NCBI RefSeq assembly: GCF_030159995.1
Contig: NZ_BSNM01000014.1
Coordinates: 62,001-126,000 of the forward strand
Source of the DNA: Litoribrevibacter albus
GTDB taxonomy: Bacteria > Pseudomonadota > Gammaproteobacteria > Pseudomonadales > Litoribrevibacteraceae
Length of the DNA: 64,000 bases
Direction of reading: 5' to 3'
Numbering within the stretch: the first letter of the stretch is position 1; each line of letters begins with the position of its first letter. Below are positions 1 to 8,580 of the stretch, in pieces. Under the pieces are notes generated by a model, which was not told the DNA's origin, made no database searches, and was given only the letters and a program-made list of their open reading frames with translations. The position numbers and the translations under genes were made by a program.

Positions 1-1
1 A

Positions 2-2575
2 TTTTTTGCCATTTCATCAGCCAAAGCCTCATCGACTTCTGAAACTGATCTTTCTGAAGTGCCTCTTAATATCTATCTTCAAGAATCCCAGGTTATTGAT
101 TCTAGTTTCCAATATATTGAAGATCCTGATTCCCAATTAAATCTATGGGATGTCATTGGTACTGATAATGACATGTGGACGACCGTTGAGAAGGGGGGCG
201 GGAATTTCGGCTTTACGCATTCAACGTTTTGGCTGAGACTGGATGTGAAAAACGGCATGTATGAGCCGTCCAAAACGCTATTAACGGTCAATTATCCGTT
301 ACTTGATTACCTTGATTTCTATCTGATGGATGGGAATGAAATTGTAAAAAGCAGTAAAGTCGGGGATCTCCGGCCATTTTCAAATCGAGAAATCTATCAT
401 CCCAGCTTTGTATTCCGATTGCCTCAGGAAGAAGGTTCTGTTGACCGGATTTATATCAGAGTTCGGTCACAAGGTACCTTGGTGTTTCCGCTAGAGCTTT
501 GGCAAGAAAAGCACTTTTACGAATACAGTTCCAATGCGACCAGTTTTTATCTTTTCTACTTTGGTGGAATGTTCATCGTTGTTCTGTTGAATTTTGCGAT
601 TTTCTCAATGCTACGAGAACGTATCTATCTGTACTATGCCTTGGCAAATACTGGTTATATCTTATTTTTTGCATGCATGAGAGGGTATGCAAACCAGTTC
701 CTTTTTCCTCAATGGCCGGAGGCGAGCAATCAGCTGCTGTTAACGGCCTTGCCGATGATGTCTCTGTTTTCGCTGCTTTTTGCCCGTGACTTTTTGTCTT
801 CTTCAAAACACGCTCCAAAGCTCGATATGTGTCTGAAATTTATGGCGGGGATTGAGTTTGTTAATTTGCTGGCGTCCTTTGTATTGAGTTATGACTATGC
901 AATTCGCTTATCTGCCATCATTTCCGGCCCATTCTTCATCATTCTGCTCTTAGCTGGCCCAATCGTTTGGTTCTCTGGAATCCGAGCGGGGGCAATGTTT
1001 ACTTTTGCATGGTCAATGCTGACCTTAGGAAGCATTCTGACGTTTATGCGTTTCTTAGGTGTTATTCCCGAAACCTTTATCTCTCACTACGGTATGCAGA
1101 TAGGTTCCGGGGCGGAAGCCGTAATTCTGATGATTGCCCTGGCTTATAGGATTTATTACGAAAGAGAAGCAAAAATTTCGGCTCAGTTAGCGAGCATAGA
1201 ACAGGCCAAGCAGAAACGGGATTCTCAGGAAGCGCTGGTGCAAGCCATGCTTCATGACCCTGTAACTAAGCTGCCAAATCGCAGCCTGTTTGAAATGGCC
1301 TTCAATGAGCGGATTATGTCTGAATCAGATGGAGAGTTCATAGTTTTGCTGATTCGTATTGATCGTTATATGGAAATCAGTCAAACCCTGGGGCTTTCTA
1401 CCGGCGAGTCATTACTGCAAGCGCTCGCGGATTTCTATTGTAGGGAATTAACCAGCTTACCGGGCTTATTAGCACTGGAACGCACCCCGGATAGCACGCA
1501 CCGGTTGTGTAACTTCTCTGGGGATACCTTCGGTGTGTTGTTAAATCATAAAGAGGTTATAAAGCATCCTAAGCAACACTTGCAGTTCTTAGGTATGTTG
1601 CGTAAGCCGTTTGAGTTTGGTGGATTAAGCCTTGATCTTAATCCCAAGTTTGGTGCGGCTCGTTATCCTGAAGACGGTGACAACGCTGAATCATTGATTC
1701 GAAATGCCATTGTTAGCATGGAAACAAACAAGAAGAATAAACACGGCATTAGCTTTTATTCGAAAGAACAGGACATCTATCACGAAGGTCGTCTGACATT
1801 GATGTCCAATTTGCGTCAGGATCTTGCCGATGATCGCCTTGAGCTTTTCTATCAACCCAAATTAGCATCTACAACCGGTCGAGTTGTCGGTATGGAAGCT
1901 TTGATTCGTTGGAATCATCAACAGTTAGGTTTTATTCCGCCTGATGAGTTTATTCTGCTTGCTGAAGAGACAGGGGTCATTTCCCAATTAACCCGATGGG
2001 TTATTAATAGGGCGTTGTCGGATTTTGTCCAGTTCAGGGCAGAGGGCTATGAAGGAGATATATCCATTAATATCTCCGCACGAAACCTATCGGAGTCTGA
2101 TTTACCAGGTTACTTAACTTCAAAGTTAAGTGAATACCAGATCCCTGCCAATAAAGTCATTCTTGAGCTTACAGAAACAGCGGTGATGGAAGATCCGGAA
2201 TCTGGCATTGTTGCGTTAAATGCGCTCACAGATACCGGGATTAACTTATCAATCGATGACTTTGGCGCGGGTTATTCATCTCTCTCATATCTTAAACGTT
2301 TGCCTGCCACAGAAATTAAGCTGGACCGTTCTTTGATAACGGATATTTTAAGTTCAGAAAGTGATCGGGTGATCGTTCAAACTTCTATCGATATGGCTCA
2401 TAACCTAGGATATGACCTTGTTGCGGAAGGTGTTGAAACGCAAGAGGTTCTGGATTTATTAACGTCAATGAAGTGTGACAAGATACAGGGTTATCATTTA
2501 AGTCGTCCTCTTGATCGAGAGGCAATGTCTGCTTGGCTTGAAGAAGCATTAAATACAGCATGTGAGAACAACTGA
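2..2575 (+). CDS. 7TM-DISM sensor with degenerate GGDEF and intact EAL domain (5' partial)
   Basis: Membrane-bound c-di-GMP signalling protein. The frame is open from the first bases of the window; the codons before the GTG at 59 read FFAISSAKAS, which looks like the end of a signal peptide, so the true start lies upstream. Counting from that GTG: a periplasmic 7TMR-DISM extracellular domain (about 15-150), seven membrane helices (about 160-370), a short coiled linker, a GGDEF domain (about 395-560) and an EAL domain (about 580-830). The GGDEF signature is SGDTF, so cyclase activity is unlikely. The EAL domain keeps EALIRW, NISARNL, the Glu of LTET, DDFGAGYSSL and AEGVET, so it is probably an active c-di-GMP phosphodiesterase. 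The ligand of the periplasmic domain is unknown. Confidence 0.93.
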   Translation, partial: FFAISSAKASSTSETDLSEVPLNIYLQESQVIDSSFQYIEDPDSQLNLWDVIGTDNDMWTTVEKGGGNFGFTHSTFWLRLDVKNGMYEPSKTLLTVNYPLLDYLDFYLMDGNEIVKSSKVGDLRPFSNREIYHPSFVFRLPQEEGSVDRIYIRVRSQGTLVFPLELWQEKHFYEYSSNATSFYLFYFGGMFIVVLLNFAIFSMLRERIYLYYALANTGYILFFACMRGYANQFLFPQWPEASNQLLLTALPMMSLFSLLFARDFLSSSKHAPKLDMCLKFMAGIEFVNLLASFVLSYDYAIRLSAIISGPFFIILLLAGPIVWFSGIRAGAMFTFAWSMLTLGSILTFMRFLGVIPETFISHYGMQIGSGAEAVILMIALAYRIYYEREAKISAQLASIEQAKQKRDSQEALVQAMLHDPVTKLPNRSLFEMAFNERIMSESDGEFIVLLIRIDRYMEISQTLGLSTGESLLQALADFYCRELTSLPGLLALERTPDSTHRLCNFSGDTFGVLLNHKEVIKHPKQHLQFLGMLRKPFEFGGLSLDLNPKFGAARYPEDGDNAESLIRNAIVSMETNKKNKHGISFYSKEQDIYHEGRLTLMSNLRQDLADDRLELFYQPKLASTTGRVVGMEALIRWNHQQLGFIPPDEFILLAEETGVISQLTRWVINRALSDFVQFRAEGYEGDISINISARNLSESDLPGYLTSKLSEYQIPANKVILELTETAVMEDPESGIVALNALTDTGINLSIDDFGAGYSSLSYLKRLPATEIKLDRSLITDILSSESDRVIVQTSIDMAHNLGYDLVAEGVETQEVLDLLTSMKCDKIQGYHLSRPLDREAMSAWLEEALNTACENN

Positions 2576-2626
2576 CCGAACTCTGTAATTTTGTTGCGCT
2601 CTGAATTCAGTGTTAGGTCAGTTGTT
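2567..2626 (+). terminator. Long-loop inverted repeat, possible terminator
   Basis: Perfect 11-bp arms AACAACTGACC (2567-2577) and GGTCAGTTGTT (2616-2626), separated by 38 bases and followed by TTATTTG. The left arm contains the stop codon of the EAL protein. The loop is long for an intrinsic terminator, so this is tentative. Confidence 0.35.
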
Positions 2627-2642
2627 TATTTGATACGTCATA

Positions 2643-2792
2643 TTAATTCTTAACTGGTTCCACAAGTACTAATCTCATATCCAAGGTACGGAACATCTGG
2701 TGTACCTTATCTTGCACGTCAAGAATGTTGTCTCCCTGTACGCGAAAGCGGAATTTAGTGCCTTTTCGAGTGAATGCATTGACTCTGTACAT
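2643..2792 (-). CDS. Small 49-aa basic protein, unknown function
   Basis: A 49-residue reading frame beginning MYRVNAFTRKGTKFRFRVQG, with a strong ribosome site (AGGAGA, 7 bases before the ATG). It is basic at the N-terminus with alternating charged and hydrophobic residues, has no signal peptide and no cysteines, and ends MRLVLVEPVKN. It lies alone between the EAL gene and the WYL regulator on the opposite strand. I recognise no family. The ribosome site and the amphipathic composition support a real gene. Confidence 0.6.
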   Translation of the reverse strand: MYRVNAFTRKGTKFRFRVQGDNILDVQDKVHQMFRTLDMRLVLVEPVKN

Positions 2793-2905
2793 AAACTTTC
2801 TCCTATCGATCTTTGTCTTGTATTGCGTTTGATATGTGTCGTTCTTAGTTGATAGGATTAAGTTTACGGACTGAAGCGACAGATAGTGTCGCCATTAAGG
2901 GTGTT

Positions 2906-3985
2906 ATGAAAACTTTTTTACGGCGAATATCAATTTTAGAATTATTGCGTACACAGCGTGCTTTCCTTGCTACAGAAGAGATTCTGACCTTCTTGGTGAA
3001 TGAAGGTTATCTCGATGATGAGCTTCCGCATAAAACTTTGATGCGTATGGTGCAACGGGATCTTATCTTTCTGCTGGGAGAAGAGGATGAGGAAGGCATT
3101 CCTGATAATGAGTTTGGCCTGGAAAGAATCAAAGGTGAGGGGCGTTCAATCAAATGGCGGCTGGATCCTTACAATGATTTGACTTACGACTTCGAAAAAA
3201 TGCCACAGAATATGGCGATTGCTTTCGCGATGACACAAAAGCACCTCTCTGACTTATTACCAAGGAATACTCATAAGGAATTGTCGCGTCTGTTTTCTGC
3301 GGCAGAAATGCGCTTGAGTCACAGTGGACGAGGCTTGTCGCCAAAAGATTTCAGTCGATTTAAAGACTCAATCGAGTTTTATCAGCGAGGCCAAAGCTTG
3401 CAAGCGGCACAATTTGATATGACTCATCTGGATACGATCTACAGAGCCATCATTCAGCGCAAGCAGATTGGATTTGAGTATCGCGGAAAGCGTTATCGAG
3501 TGAATCCATTGGGTGTGGCCATTTTGTTACCTAAGTTGTACCTCATTGCGATAAAGAACGGTGATTCTAATGAGATAGCCTCGTGTCGTCGTTTCTTGAT
3601 TCATAAGATTGATTCGGTTTGGCTTGAGACTTCTTCTCTGGTACTCCCGGAAGGCTTTTCAATGGATGAATACCTGAAGGCTGGCAACATGGATGTTTAT
3701 ATCGATGCTAATGATGAGGCGGTTCATCAGCTGGAGCTGAAAGTATTGCCAGGAAATGATCGTCTGATTGAAGATTTGACGGAATCTCCGATCAGTATGG
3801 ATCAGATTATTGAACCGTTAAGTGACGGTGGTGCGATGTTAAGAGCCGGTGTTCGTAGAACGATACAGCTTCGAAATTGGCTGTTGTCTGTCGCCTCTGT
3901 CTCAGAAGTTTTGGCGTCACCAGAGATTCGAAGAGATGTGTTGAACTTTCTCAAACGCTCGGTTTCTCAGTACAACACTCATTAA
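2906..3985 (+). CDS. WYL-domain transcriptional regulator
   Basis: Cytoplasmic DNA-binding regulator of the WYL class, which usually joins an N-terminal helix-turn-helix to a ligand-sensing WYL domain. Residues 1-100 (RRISILELLRTQRAFLATEE onward) form the winged-helix part. The WYL domain covers about 175-260, with the RKQIGFEYRGKRYRVNPLG segment and KLYLIA in place of a strict WYL. The C-terminal wing ends in the typical RRTIQLRNWLLS. I chose the ATG at 2906 because AAGG lies 5 bases upstream; a TTG 57 bases earlier would add a poorly conserved-looking extension. The ligand and targets cannot be read from the sequence. Confidence 0.85.
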   Translation: MKTFLRRISILELLRTQRAFLATEEILTFLVNEGYLDDELPHKTLMRMVQRDLIFLLGEEDEEGIPDNEFGLERIKGEGRSIKWRLDPYNDLTYDFEKMPQNMAIAFAMTQKHLSDLLPRNTHKELSRLFSAAEMRLSHSGRGLSPKDFSRFKDSIEFYQRGQSLQAAQFDMTHLDTIYRAIIQRKQIGFEYRGKRYRVNPLGVAILLPKLYLIAIKNGDSNEIASCRRFLIHKIDSVWLETSSLVLPEGFSMDEYLKAGNMDVYIDANDEAVHQLELKVLPGNDRLIEDLTESPISMDQIIEPLSDGGAMLRAGVRRTIQLRNWLLSVASVSEVLASPEIRRDVLNFLKRSVSQYNTH

Positions 3986-4064
3986 TCACTTGTATGCTTT
4001 TAAAAGGTGATTGTTTAGTCAATAATTCCTGTTTGGGCAGGTCTTTAGTAAGGAATAAGAAGAG

Positions 4065-4391
4065 ATGCTGTTAACTGTACGTTCTATATCAAAAGGTTTT
4101 ATGTTGGTTTTGATGGCTGCCTGGCTATCTGCTTGCGCTACCGTAGGTAAAGAGTTTACGGAGAATAATATTCAACAAATTGAAATCAACAAGACAACTA
4201 AAGTCGATGTGAAACAGATGTTTGGTTCACCTTGGCGAGTGGGCTCTGAGAGTGGTCAAACTACTTGGACCTACGGGCTTTACAAATACAGTGCGTTTAA
4301 ACCGGCAGCAACCAAAGATTTGGTGATTCGTTTTAATAGCAATGGCACGGTGGCGGGCTACACCTTCAATACCACGCAACATAAAGAATAA
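4065..4391 (+). CDS. Outer-membrane lipoprotein, SmpA/OmlA (BamE)-like
   Basis: Type II signal peptide with lipobox LSAC at about residues 21-24, so the mature protein starts at Cys24 and is probably outer-membrane anchored. The 85-residue mature part has the BamE/OmlA pattern: a KTTKVDVKQMFGSPWRVG helix-loop, then a strand with TTWTYGLY and a final ...VAGYTFN strand. It may assist envelope assembly, but the true bamE is often elsewhere in the genome, so this may be a paralogue. Preceded by AAGAAGAG and followed closely by the LysE gene. Confidence 0.75.
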   Translation: MLLTVRSISKGFMLVLMAAWLSACATVGKEFTENNIQQIEINKTTKVDVKQMFGSPWRVGSESGQTTWTYGLYKYSAFKPAATKDLVIRFNSNGTVAGYTFNTTQHKE

Positions 4392-4409
4392 CGATTTTCA
4401 GGATAATTC

Positions 4410-5045
4410 ATGGACCTTAATTTCATCAGTCTCACTGTGTTGGCTGTATTTATTCCAACCTTTTTCTTTGTCTCAGTGACTCCTGGTATGTGCATGACTT
4501 TGGCAATGACGATGGGGATGACCATTGGTGTCAGACGAACCATGTGGATGATGAGTGGGGAATTGATTGGTGTAGGGTTGGTTGCCACGCTCTCCGTCAT
4601 CGGGGTTGCGGCGATTATGCTGAATTATCCAATGGTGTTCGATGTCTTTAAGTATCTTGGTGGTGGTTATTTGGGGTACTTAGGATTGCAGCTATGGCAA
4701 TCGAAAGGAAAGATGGCGCTGAATCATGATGGCTCACATAGCTTTGATGTCAGTCGCCGTGAACTGGCCGTTCAAGGGTTTGTGACAGCGGTTGCGAACC
4801 CCAAGGGATGGGCTTTCTTTGTGGCGTTATTGCCACCGTTTATTGATGTTAACCGAGACATGGCGCCACAGCTTGTAGTGTTGTTAAGTTTGATCTTATT
4901 GCTAGAACTTATTTGTTTGATGCTATATGCCGCAGGTGGTAAAACGGTCAGTCATTTATTGCAAAGTGCTGATAACGTGAAGGTAATTAATCGTTTGGCG
5001 GGAACGTTAATGATTGGTGTCGGTATCTGGTTAGCATTCGGATAA
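4410..5045 (+). CDS. LysE/RhtB family amino-acid exporter
   Basis: Inner-membrane translocator of 211 residues, the usual size of the LysE/RhtB family, with about six hydrophobic segments. The family signature near residues 20-45 (FFFVSVTPGMCMTLAMTMGM) matches the conserved TPGP...A pattern, and GFVTAVANPKGWAFFVALLP is the second conserved loop. It probably exports an amino acid or analogue; the substrate cannot be predicted. It sits 18 bases after the lipoprotein gene and ends at a strong terminator. Confidence 0.9.
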   Translation: MDLNFISLTVLAVFIPTFFFVSVTPGMCMTLAMTMGMTIGVRRTMWMMSGELIGVGLVATLSVIGVAAIMLNYPMVFDVFKYLGGGYLGYLGLQLWQSKGKMALNHDGSHSFDVSRRELAVQGFVTAVANPKGWAFFVALLPPFIDVNRDMAPQLVVLLSLILLLELICLMLYAAGGKTVSHLLQSADNVKVINRLAGTLMIGVGIWLAFG

Positions 5046-5075
5046 AAAAACTGCCTTCATGGGAAGGCAGTTTTT
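5044..5075. terminator. Bidirectional intrinsic terminator
   Basis: Stem CTGCCTTC/GAAGGCAG with a four-base loop, flanked by a run of A on the left and of T on the right. It can therefore end both the LysE transcript and the converging Tim44-like transcript. Confidence 0.9.
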
Positions 5076-5107
5076 AATGGTTTTTCGAGTCTGGAATCTG
5101 AGTAAAA

Positions 5108-6001
5108 TTAATTTTCGATACCAATGATGTACCAAGGTGCATTTGGTTCTTTTAGGTCGCGTTCCAAATGCCAAATATCAGAAATATCTTCCTCGACATT
5201 TTCAACTGAGTCTCTATAACGCCCCGAGAACTTAATACTTACTTGAGCTGTGCCGAACACCTGATGAGCACGTACCAAGTCCGCATCTACATACATCACT
5301 TCAGTATGCTGGTCACCGTCTAATTGGCTTCTTTCTGCAATGAGATCTTCAGCCAGGTTAGGGCTGGTATATTCTCTGATCGTATCTGAATCTGCTTTAT
5401 TCCAGGCTTCCTGCAAGGTGCGATAGTGGTCACATGCACCACTTAAGAAACCATTCAGATCGAAACCAGGAGGTAAGTCCAGAGGCACTTCTTCAGAGTT
5501 GCTATCTGTTGTTTTAGCACTTGTCCCACCAAAAGAAGCCGTTGATTCAAAATGTTGAGTAGTATCTTGTGGGTTGAGAGTTGAATTTCCGGCATAAGCG
5601 GCTCGATTCATCGATGAGGCTTTGCTCTGTGACATCGCTTTGAACAGGCGATAACCCACAAAAGCCAGCAGTGCGATAATCAGAATGTCCATGAATTGAA
5701 TACCTTCAAATGCCCCGCCGAGTAGTGCTGCGATGAGGCCACCTGCAAGTAGTCCGCCTAGAAGTCCGCCCATTAATCCTTTGCGGGGTTTGTTGGCTGT
5801 GTTGTTCTGAGTGTTTGTTTTATTAGCAGTTTGTGAAGAGTTATTTTTATTGTCCGCTAGAGGTTTTTTGGCTGGTGCTGTACTGAATAGCTTACCGAAC
5901 GATTTACCGCCACCAAGCTTTTTGGCCTCAGCATCCGCTGGAGCGAGGATAAAAGTGAAGGCAAATATAACCGCAAAAATGGCCCAAAAATTTCTCATCA
6001 T
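5108..6001 (-). CDS. Tim44-like domain protein, exported and membrane-linked
   Basis: 297 residues. An N-terminal signal sequence or anchor (residues 5-25) is followed by a Lys/Asn/Thr-rich low-complexity linker, then a glycine-rich hydrophobic hairpin (GLMGGLLGGLLAGGLIAALLGG and a second helix, about 75-120). The C-terminal 125 residues form a Tim44/NTF2-like fold beginning at LPPGFDLNGFLSGACDHYR and ending EPNAPWYIIGIEN. This layout is typical of bacterial Tim44-domain proteins of unknown function. It converges with lysE across a shared terminator. Confidence 0.85.
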   Translation of the reverse strand: MMRNFWAIFAVIFAFTFILAPADAEAKKLGGGKSFGKLFSTAPAKKPLADNKNNSSQTANKTNTQNNTANKPRKGLMGGLLGGLLAGGLIAALLGGAFEGIQFMDILIIALLAFVGYRLFKAMSQSKASSMNRAAYAGNSTLNPQDTTQHFESTASFGGTSAKTTDSNSEEVPLDLPPGFDLNGFLSGACDHYRTLQEAWNKADSDTIREYTSPNLAEDLIAERSQLDGDQHTEVMYVDADLVRAHQVFGTAQVSIKFSGRYRDSVENVEEDISDIWHLERDLKEPNAPWYIIGIEN

Positions 6002-6153
6002 TAATACTTTTCCTATTACTGCATTCCATATGGAGGAGTTCGCATCCTAACTGGATTGTCTGACATGTCAATTGCTTTAGCTTCTAATCGAGACTAACCA
6101 TCCACTTTCCTAATGGGATAGAATGCGGAAAATTTTTGCATGAAGTATCAGAA

Positions 6154-6729
6154 ATGAAGGCATCTATTCCAGAAATTGAACAAGCTACCCGACAATGGGT
6201 TGAAGAGGTCATTGTTGGATTTAACTTTTGCCCTTTCGCTAAACGGGAAGTGGTTAGGAACAGTATTCGTTATCAGGTTTTAAGCTACTCAGATAGAACC
6301 AATGAGGGCTTTTTCGATGCATTAGACAAGTTGCTACAGGAGTTCAAATATCTCGATCAGCATGATGGTGTTGAAACCACGTTGGTTGTATTTACTGGCT
6401 TGTTGGATGAGTTTGATGATTTTCTCGATTTTCTAAATTTTGCTGAGAAGCTTTTGGTTGATGAAGGCTACGAAGGTATTTACCAGTTGGCTCACTTTCA
6501 CCCTGAGTATTGTTTTGACGGAGAGCCTGTAACCGATCCTGCTAATTACACTAACCGTTCTCCTTATCCTACGCTGCACATTATTCGTGAAGCTTCGATG
6601 GAGAAGGTCTTGGCGAATATTACTCATCCCGAAGAAATTCCTGAGCGGAATATTCGTTTGGCTAGGGAAATGGGAAGCGAAAAACTGGCGGCTATTTTAA
6701 AGAGCTGCTTGAAAACTCAATCCACCTAA
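6154..6729 (+). CDS. DUF1415 family protein
   Basis: 191 residues from the ATG at 6154; a TTG six codons earlier is a possible alternative. The N-terminal VGFNFCPFAKREVVRNSIRYQV and central FHPEYCFDGEP...YTNRSPYPTLHIIRE segments are the hallmark of DUF1415, a cytoplasmic family of unknown function common in gammaproteobacteria. The paired Cys-Pro-Phe and HPEYCF motifs could hold a metal or redox centre, but that is inference. Transcribed alone, converging with the methyltransferase. Confidence 0.85.
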   Translation: MKASIPEIEQATRQWVEEVIVGFNFCPFAKREVVRNSIRYQVLSYSDRTNEGFFDALDKLLQEFKYLDQHDGVETTLVVFTGLLDEFDDFLDFLNFAEKLLVDEGYEGIYQLAHFHPEYCFDGEPVTDPANYTNRSPYPTLHIIREASMEKVLANITHPEEIPERNIRLAREMGSEKLAAILKSCLKTQST

Positions 6730-6810
6730 TCGGATGTGTGGATTGGAAGGCGAGTAAACTAGGTAAGCTTACTCTCGGTGCATGTTTCTTTGAGCCCATG
6801 AATACATTAA

Positions 6811-7488
6811 CTAGTCTTTCAAGCCGTTAGCAGCGTAGATGATAACGTGTTTGAACTCATCGAATCGTTCAAGAGGGGGAAGTGTTTCTGCATGTCCCTC
6901 TGCGAATGAAGAATAGCCATCAACGTCCAGGTTTTTTACACGTGAGTCGGCCATTAGGATTGATTTGCAGTTCTTTCTCAGCTCCGTCAGCAAAGGGATA
7001 TTGTCCCGGTCGTAGAGCACATCTGCAGCAAGGATCAAATCAATGTCATTTTCTTGTTGGATTAGTTCAAAGAAGTCTGAACTGTATTCTATTTGAATAT
7101 TGTTTAACTCTGCATTGGCTTTGCAGCTGATGATTGCATCGTCATCAATATCACAAGCGATAACTCGCTTTGCTCCGAATTTGGCAGCCGCTATAGCTGC
7201 AATGCCTGAACCTGCACCAAAATCTACGACTACTTTGTCTTTAACGACTTCGGGGTTTTGCTCAATATATTGCGCCATGATTTGGCCACTGGCCCAGCAA
7301 AAACACCAGTAGGGTGGCGCTTCCCATATGACTCTGACTTCTTCCGGACTAAATGGTCGATCCATGTTTGAGTCATCCAAAAGCCATAATTTTAACCAGG
7401 GTGTTAATGGCATCGCGGATTCGATAAGACGCGCGGTGGGTAGACTGTAGTGCAGTCGGTGGATCAGATCTTTGAGAGAATTAGCCAT
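6811..7488 (-). CDS. Class I SAM-dependent methyltransferase (ETFB/PrmA-like)
   Basis: 225 residues. Motif I VVDFGAGSGIAAIAAAKFGA (about 90-110) and the acidic loop end CDIDDDAI give a Rossmann SAM-binding fold; LILAADVLYDRDN is the post-motif II catalytic loop found in lysine methyltransferases of the ETFB/METTL20 and calmodulin-KMT group. The EAPPYWCFCWASGQ stretch before motif I is also typical. The probable substrate is a protein lysine. I prefer the ATG at 7488, preceded by AGGAAAAATTA, over one nine codons upstream. Confidence 0.85.
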   Translation of the reverse strand: MANSLKDLIHRLHYSLPTARLIESAMPLTPWLKLWLLDDSNMDRPFSPEEVRVIWEAPPYWCFCWASGQIMAQYIEQNPEVVKDKVVVDFGAGSGIAAIAAAKFGAKRVIACDIDDDAIISCKANAELNNIQIEYSSDFFELIQQENDIDLILAADVLYDRDNIPLLTELRKNCKSILMADSRVKNLDVDGYSSFAEGHAETLPPLERFDEFKHVIIYAANGLKD

Positions 7489-7593
7489 TAATTTTTCCTG
7501 TTCGTTCGCTCTCATGACAAGTGTCTATACTGGTTAAATGGCTGCGAATTATAACCAGTTATTGCGTAACAATCTTCCTTTGGAATACCTCTT

Positions 7594-8580
7594 ATGAACC
7601 AGAGTTCAAAGTCCTGTATTTATCGTTATCGTGAGGGTAATCAATGTGATACGGAGTGTAATGGAGATTCCCCTTTTTGTTATTGGCATGACCCCGTTGT
7701 AGATAAGTCAAAGGATGATATCAAGGAAGAGTTAGAAGCTTGGGCAAAGTCGGGACGGTCGATGGATGGCTTCCAGCTAAAGCGAGTCGACCTATCTCAC
7801 ATTAACCTGGTGAAACCTGGTTCCAAGAATGGTTATACGATTCGGGATGCTGACCTTTACCGAGCTAATCTGAATAATGCCCATCTTTTTGCCATCGATT
7901 TTAGTGGCAGTTCGCTCATGAAAGCGAATCTCAGTTTTTCCAACCTTCATTGTGCCAATCTAATTGGGTGTAATTTATTAGGCGTGGATATCAGCAAGTG
8001 CAGGCTTGAGAATATTCAGTGGGGTGATTTTAGTTGTCAGGAAGTCAAAGCAAAAGAGGCCTTTAGTGAAGGTGAAGTAGCATTAGCTAGGGATCATTGT
8101 CAGGAAGCTGAGGAAATCTACAGAAATATTCGGAAGAATTGTGAAAAGCAGGGACTATTTCAGACGGCGGGGTATTTTTTTCATCGTGAAATGGTGGTTC
8201 GTCGCTATCAAATGCCGCAATATTCATTTGATCGTCTAGTGTCCAAAATGGTGGATGCATTCTGTGGATATGGAGAGAAACCGCTCAATGTAGTTATTTT
8301 CTCAATGGTCTTGATCTTGTTTTGTGCGATCTCGTATTTCTTTCTAGGTATTTCTGGCGCGCACGGAATGGTGGAGGCCAGTTTAAATTCGTCCTTCAAA
8401 GATAATGTACTGGCCTTTGGGAACTGTCTGTATTACTCCGTGGTTACTTTTACTACCCTTGGCTATGGAGATTTTACACCCGTCGGTCCATCCAAGATCA
8501 TGGCTGCATTAGAAGCGTTTACAGGCAGTTTTACGATGGCTTTGTTCGTGGTGGTTTTTGTTAAGAAGATGACACGATAG
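7594..8580 (+). CDS. Pentapeptide-repeat protein fused to a two-helix K+ channel
   Basis: 328 residues. An N-terminal cysteine-rich patch (CIYRYREGNQC...C...CYWHDP) may bind metal. Pentapeptide repeats (about 60-145; DLYRANLNNAHLFAIDFSGS and similar A(D/N)LXX units) form a right-handed beta-helix. Next comes a helical linker, and then an Ion_trans_2 pore module (about 225-328) with helix 1, a pore loop whose selectivity filter reads TTLGYGDF, and helix 2. It is probably a potassium channel with a cytoplasmic repeat domain. Its 3' end overlaps the converging PIG-L gene by 20 bases. Confidence 0.88.
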   Translation: MNQSSKSCIYRYREGNQCDTECNGDSPFCYWHDPVVDKSKDDIKEELEAWAKSGRSMDGFQLKRVDLSHINLVKPGSKNGYTIRDADLYRANLNNAHLFAIDFSGSSLMKANLSFSNLHCANLIGCNLLGVDISKCRLENIQWGDFSCQEVKAKEAFSEGEVALARDHCQEAEEIYRNIRKNCEKQGLFQTAGYFFHREMVVRRYQMPQYSFDRLVSKMVDAFCGYGEKPLNVVIFSMVLILFCAISYFFLGISGAHGMVEASLNSSFKDNVLAFGNCLYYSVVTFTTLGYGDFTPVGPSKIMAALEAFTGSFTMALFVVVFVKKMTR

